From positions 1 to 62,151 of the forward strand of contig QBLT01000005.1 of assembly GCA_003249105.1 (NCBI GenBank): a DNA stretch of 62,151 nucleotides. The letters are read 5' to 3'. The DNA comes from Leptolyngbya sp. GTDB lineage: Bacteria > Cyanobacteriota > Cyanobacteriia > Phormidesmidales > Phormidesmidaceae. Of this stretch, positions 60,901 through 62,151 are shown in pieces. The notes under the pieces are model-generated. The model did not search any database. It was not told where the DNA came from and worked only from the letters and a program-made list of their open reading frames with translations. Numbering within the stretch: the first letter of the stretch is position 1; every line of letters starts with the position of its first letter. The position numbers and the translations under genes are program-made.

Positions 60901-61600
60901 CGCGTTGGCGAAGCCTCTCCTCTGGAGAATTGCCAATCTCGCGTGTGATCACCAGGCTTTGTTCATAGTAGTCGAGGGCGACTGAATAGTTCCCTAAATC
61001 TCGATTCACAACGCCGATGTTGTTGAGGGTTTTGGCTTCGGTGGTGCGTAGAGCTTCGCTTGCGCCGAAGGCTTCGCCAATCTCCCGCGCAATTACCAGG
61101 CTTTGTTGGTGGTATTCCAACGCCGTCGGGTAGTTCCCCAACAAGCGATTCACAACGCCGATGTTGTTGAGGGTTTGGGCTTCACTCTCGCGTTGGCGAA
61201 GCCTCTCCTCTGGAGAATCGCCAATCTCCCGCGAGATCACCAGGCTTTGCTGGTAGTATTCCAGCGCCGTCGGGTAGTTCCCCAGCGATTGGTTCGCTTC
61301 ACCGATATTGTTGAGGGTTTGGGCTTCACCCGCGCGTTGGCGAAGCCTCTCCTCCGGAGAATCGCCGATCTCCCGATAAATTGCTAGAGCCTGCTCCCAA
61401 GATTGCAACGCTTCCCGGAACTGGCTGACTTGATACTGCTCAATGCCCTGCTGTAGAAGCCTATCGGCCTCTGCCTGTTGGACCTGGTTTGGCATTGCCT
61501 GCGCCAGAGCTGGTAGCACCCCCACACCACCAGACCACCCCGGCACTAGGGGCAAACCAACCGCCAACAGTAGCAATAGCCATTTCGAAGGGGGGCGCAT
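57920..61600 (-). CDS. Giant TPR-CHAT protease 3
   Basis: A 1226-residue protein: signal peptide (WLLLLLAVGLPLVPGWSG), about 15 tandem TPR units (residues about 77-710), a helical linker and a C-terminal CHAT domain with the histidine in ANILHIATHAEFVPSTQGES and the cysteine in LHLVVLSACQTALGG. The catalytic dyad is intact. Eleven units have the usual 40 residues. The first four have 48, each with eight extra residues (SPEERLRQR type in three, EAFGASEALR type in one) at the same point, just after IG[D/N/E]. The extra DNA is 24 bases inserted into a HIP1-type site. It heads the operon with the orthocaspase, membrane TPR and secreted FecR-like genes. Confidence 0.85.
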   Translation of the reverse strand: MRPPSKWLLLLLAVGLPLVPGWSGGVGVLPALAQAMPNQVQQAEADRLLQQGIEQYQVSQFREALQSWEQALAIYREIGDSPEERLRQRAGEAQTLNNIGEANQSLGNYPTALEYYQQSLVISREIGDSPEERLRQRESEAQTLNNIGVVNRLLGNYPTALEYHQQSLVIAREIGEAFGASEALRTTEAKTLNNIGVVNRDLGNYSVALDYYEQSLVITREIGNSPEERLRQRATEAETLNGIGGVNFLLRNYPAALDYYEQSLVITREIGDRAGEAKTLNNIGAVNEDLGNYPAALDYYEQSLVITREIGDRAGEAKPLNNIGAVNEDLGNYPVALDYYEQSLVIRQEIGDRAGEASVLNNIGVVNRLLGNYPVALDYYEQSLVLRREIGDRASEANTLHSIGFVNTSLGNYPAALDYYGQSLAINREMGNRAGEAGTLTDIGEVNRLLGEYPVALDYYEQSLAINQEMGDRAGEASTLNCIGLVNEHLGNYPVALDYHEQSLAIKREMGDRAGEADTLNNIGIVNRALGNYPVALDYYAQSLVIKREMGDRAGEARTLNNIGVVNRLLGNYPVALDYYEQSLVITREMGDRAGEANTLNNIGAVNRALGNYPAALDDYEQSLMITQAIGNRATEAVTLDNIGNVNASLGKYPTALDYYEQSLVTTREIGDREGEAETLDNIGSFYQTQGQLELAIIFFKDAVNTIETIRTDNRTLDQELQDSYTETVVDTYRTVTDLLLAGGRILEAQQVLELLKVEELREFTRASYAGGTLTYDPAEQPVIESHGSLLALGTALAQCDPNCPQTLYDQQIALEQQYDQTVATFEQTVRQGRATDRVFYDPTSLSSDALDLVNAQPGTVLIYPVVLEDRLWLLWTATGGVVGSVEVPVTQAELSRAALQFRELLEHQNAQAYDEFRAVSQQLYGWLIAPLESELEKNTIRHLIFAQDRTTRYLPMAALHDGSQYLLENYTVSTVLSAALTDTQGRLGHADTASALGLGLTRAIPGFSPLPNVAEELRAMIRSADNTDGGIYPGQIFLDEAFTFEALSQNVRQANILHIATHAEFVPSTQGESYILSGTGQRLALADIGALDTQFRNLHLVVLSACQTALGGATLDGTEIAGLSSYFLGRNKAKTVMATLWKVDDAGTSLLMQRFYTLLATGELTTAEALRQAQLSLLLGETTLDDRLTNLGVSRGFALVEPEAASVGLAHPYFWAPFILIGNPL
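60905..60928 (-). mobile_element. 24-bp dispersed element in a HIP1-type site (copy 1)
   Basis: Plus strand: flank GCG, then 24 bases starting TTGGCGAAGCCTCTCC and ending TCTGGAGA, then ATTGCC. Units without it read GCGATCGCC or GCGATTGCC here. The element contains GGCGAAGCC and TCTCC...GGAGA, short self-complementary blocks known from cyanobacterial small dispersed repeats. It adds eight codons in frame (TPR unit 4). Confidence 0.7.
61049..61075 (-). mobile_element. Different 24-bp net insertion at the equivalent site (copy 2)
   Basis: Plus strand: after GTGCG, 27 bases starting TAGAGCTTCGCTTGCG and ending AAGGCTTC replace the ATC seen in other units, then GCCAATCTCC continues. The net gain is 24 bases, eight codons (EAFGASEALR region, TPR unit 3). 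The sequence differs from the other three but shares the GGCTTCGCC block, so it may be a second repeat family. Confidence 0.55.
61193..61216 (-). mobile_element. 24-bp dispersed element in a HIP1 site (copy 3)
   Basis: The same 24-base element as at 60905, here between TCGCG and ATCGCC, so the HIP1 octamer GCG-ATCGC is split exactly. It encodes SPEERLRQR in TPR unit 2. Confidence 0.7.
61337..61360 (-). mobile_element. 24-bp dispersed element in a HIP1 site (copy 4)
   Basis: The same element with one base changed (TCCGGAGA instead of TCTGGAGA), between CGCGCG and ATCGCC, in TPR unit 1. Confidence 0.7.
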
Positions 61601-61822
61601 CTAAAAACCTGGGGTGAGGTTGCACTGTGGAGTTCTACATCCGATTTAACCAACAATCCGGGTTCGGGGGCGATTTTGCCTCAAAAGTTTCCGCTTTTGG
61701 GCACCCACCCACCACAAGGTTGTACTATTGCCCCCAAAACTGCTGTGGCTAGGTCACAACGCCCAAGGCTTCCGTGGCCGCTCGTCCCCAACTCTGAAGC
61801 GTTTGCAGAGGGTTAACAGCCA
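61601..61822. promoter_or_regulatory. Upstream region of the CHAT 3 operon
   Basis: No gene is seen. The first hundred bases are clearly related to the region upstream of CHAT gene 2 (52896-53000): both contain GAGGTTGCAC and AACCAACAATCCGG-like or AACCGACAATCCGG stretches at the same distance from the start codon. The shared part therefore extends past the gene and probably includes the promoter. Confidence 0.45.
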
Positions 61823-62116
61823 CTACTCTGCCGCCCCAATCAAGGTAAAAGCGGCCCAATCTCTTGGGTCGGGGTTTGTTTGCATGGTTGCCAGCATGGC
61901 CTGTCTCAGCGCCTGGGCCTTGTCTTGCCCCTGCTGCATTTGCCGATAAAACTCCGTCATCAGTTCAGCCGTAGGGGCATCGGGCACCGACCAGAGGGAG
62001 ACAATTACGCTGGGGGTGCCGGCGGTAATCAGAGCTCGGGAGAGGCCAATTACCCCATCGCCTGTGATTTGGCCAAGGCCCGTATCACAGGCGCTAAGAG
62101 TATTCCAAGAAAAAAG
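61823..62116 (-). pseudogene. C-terminal fragment of a fourth CHAT protease
   Basis: The minus-strand frame reads TLSACDTGLGQITGDGVIGL, then SVIVSLWSVPDAPTAELM and ends DPRDWAAFTLIGAAE at a stop (61823-61825). This is the end of a CHAT domain from the catalytic cysteine on. Upstream of LSAC the frame gives only LFSWNT and then a stop (62117-62119); the histidine half is absent. The gene is thus broken within or just before the active site. What lies to the right (62120-62151) has no CHAT similarity. A minus-strand frame there reads EIVPTLAS and stops, which might be the end of an inserted transposase. Confidence 0.65.
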
Positions 62117-62151
62117 TCATCCGTCTACGAAGCCAGGGTCGGGACGATTTC

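Larger units (their letters stand above)
59500..61372 (-). repeat. Tandem array of 15 TPR-coding units (120 or 144 bp)
   Basis: The array encodes units of the type LNNIGVVNRLLGNYPVALDY. Most units contain GCGATCGC or a one-base variant at the codons for G-D-R-A. Units 5-15 are 120 bases and units 1-4 are 144 bases. High DNA identity suggests unequal crossing-over or conversion. Confidence 0.8.

Noticed and set aside
1..62151. CRISPR arrays, rRNA genes, complete tRNA genes
   Set aside because: No regularly spaced short repeats with unique spacers, no rRNA sequence and no complete tRNA fold were seen. The only regular repeats are the protein-coding TPR units.

Overview
The window comes from a cyanobacterium. 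The HIP1 octamer GCGATCGC recurs throughout, a DNA-phosphorothioation-associated methyltransferase of cyanobacterial type is present, and the last 15 kb carry several TPR-CHAT proteins and an orthocaspase of the kind common in filamentous cyanobacteria. No ribosomal or core-metabolism genes are seen. The left two thirds look like accessory or mobile DNA (a decayed integrase at a tRNA-Ser remnant, a defence locus, a conjugation operon). I cannot tell plasmid from chromosome.

Layout. (1) 1-2400: a possible transposase start at the left edge, a tyrosine recombinase lacking its catalytic C-terminus, the 3' half of a tRNA-Ser gene, and small ORFs. (2) 2420-5559: an M15-like protein, an unknown protein and a phosphorothioation-associated methyltransferase with duplicated outer domains. 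(3) 5827-19646: one tightly packed plus-strand operon. It starts with SspB-like (DUF4007), SspC-like (large ATPase) and SspD-like (ATP pyrophosphatase) proteins and ends with an SspA-like cysteine desulfurase. Between them lie five genes that are not the usual SspE: a GIY-YIG nuclease, a 756-aa DGQHR protein, an SF2 helicase, a MORC/Hsp90-like ATPase and a PLD-type nuclease. The inferred logic is that SspA-D put sulfur in the DNA backbone and the inserted genes sense, regulate and attack DNA lacking it. (4) 19668-25235: small regulators, a DUF2834 membrane protein, a MerR-like/VWA pair, an SDR enzyme and hypothetical genes. (5) 25779-47596: a plus-strand type IV secretion/conjugation operon (VirB2, B3, B4, B5-like, B6, B8-like, B10, B9-like, VirD4) that ends in an N6-methylase/Strawberry-notch helicase/Toprim frame with a nested 168-aa gene. 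No relaxase or VirB11 was recognised. (6) 47601-62151, minus strand: three TPR-CHAT proteases, a four-gene operon combining CHAT protease, Tat-exported orthocaspase, membrane TPR protein and secreted FecR-like/TPR protein, and a broken fourth CHAT gene at the right edge.

The strongest candidates for new biology are the Ssp locus with the replaced effector module, the 24-bp elements inserted in frame into HIP1 sites of the 1226-aa TPR-CHAT gene, the nested gene in the conjugation operon, and the CHAT/orthocaspase operon.
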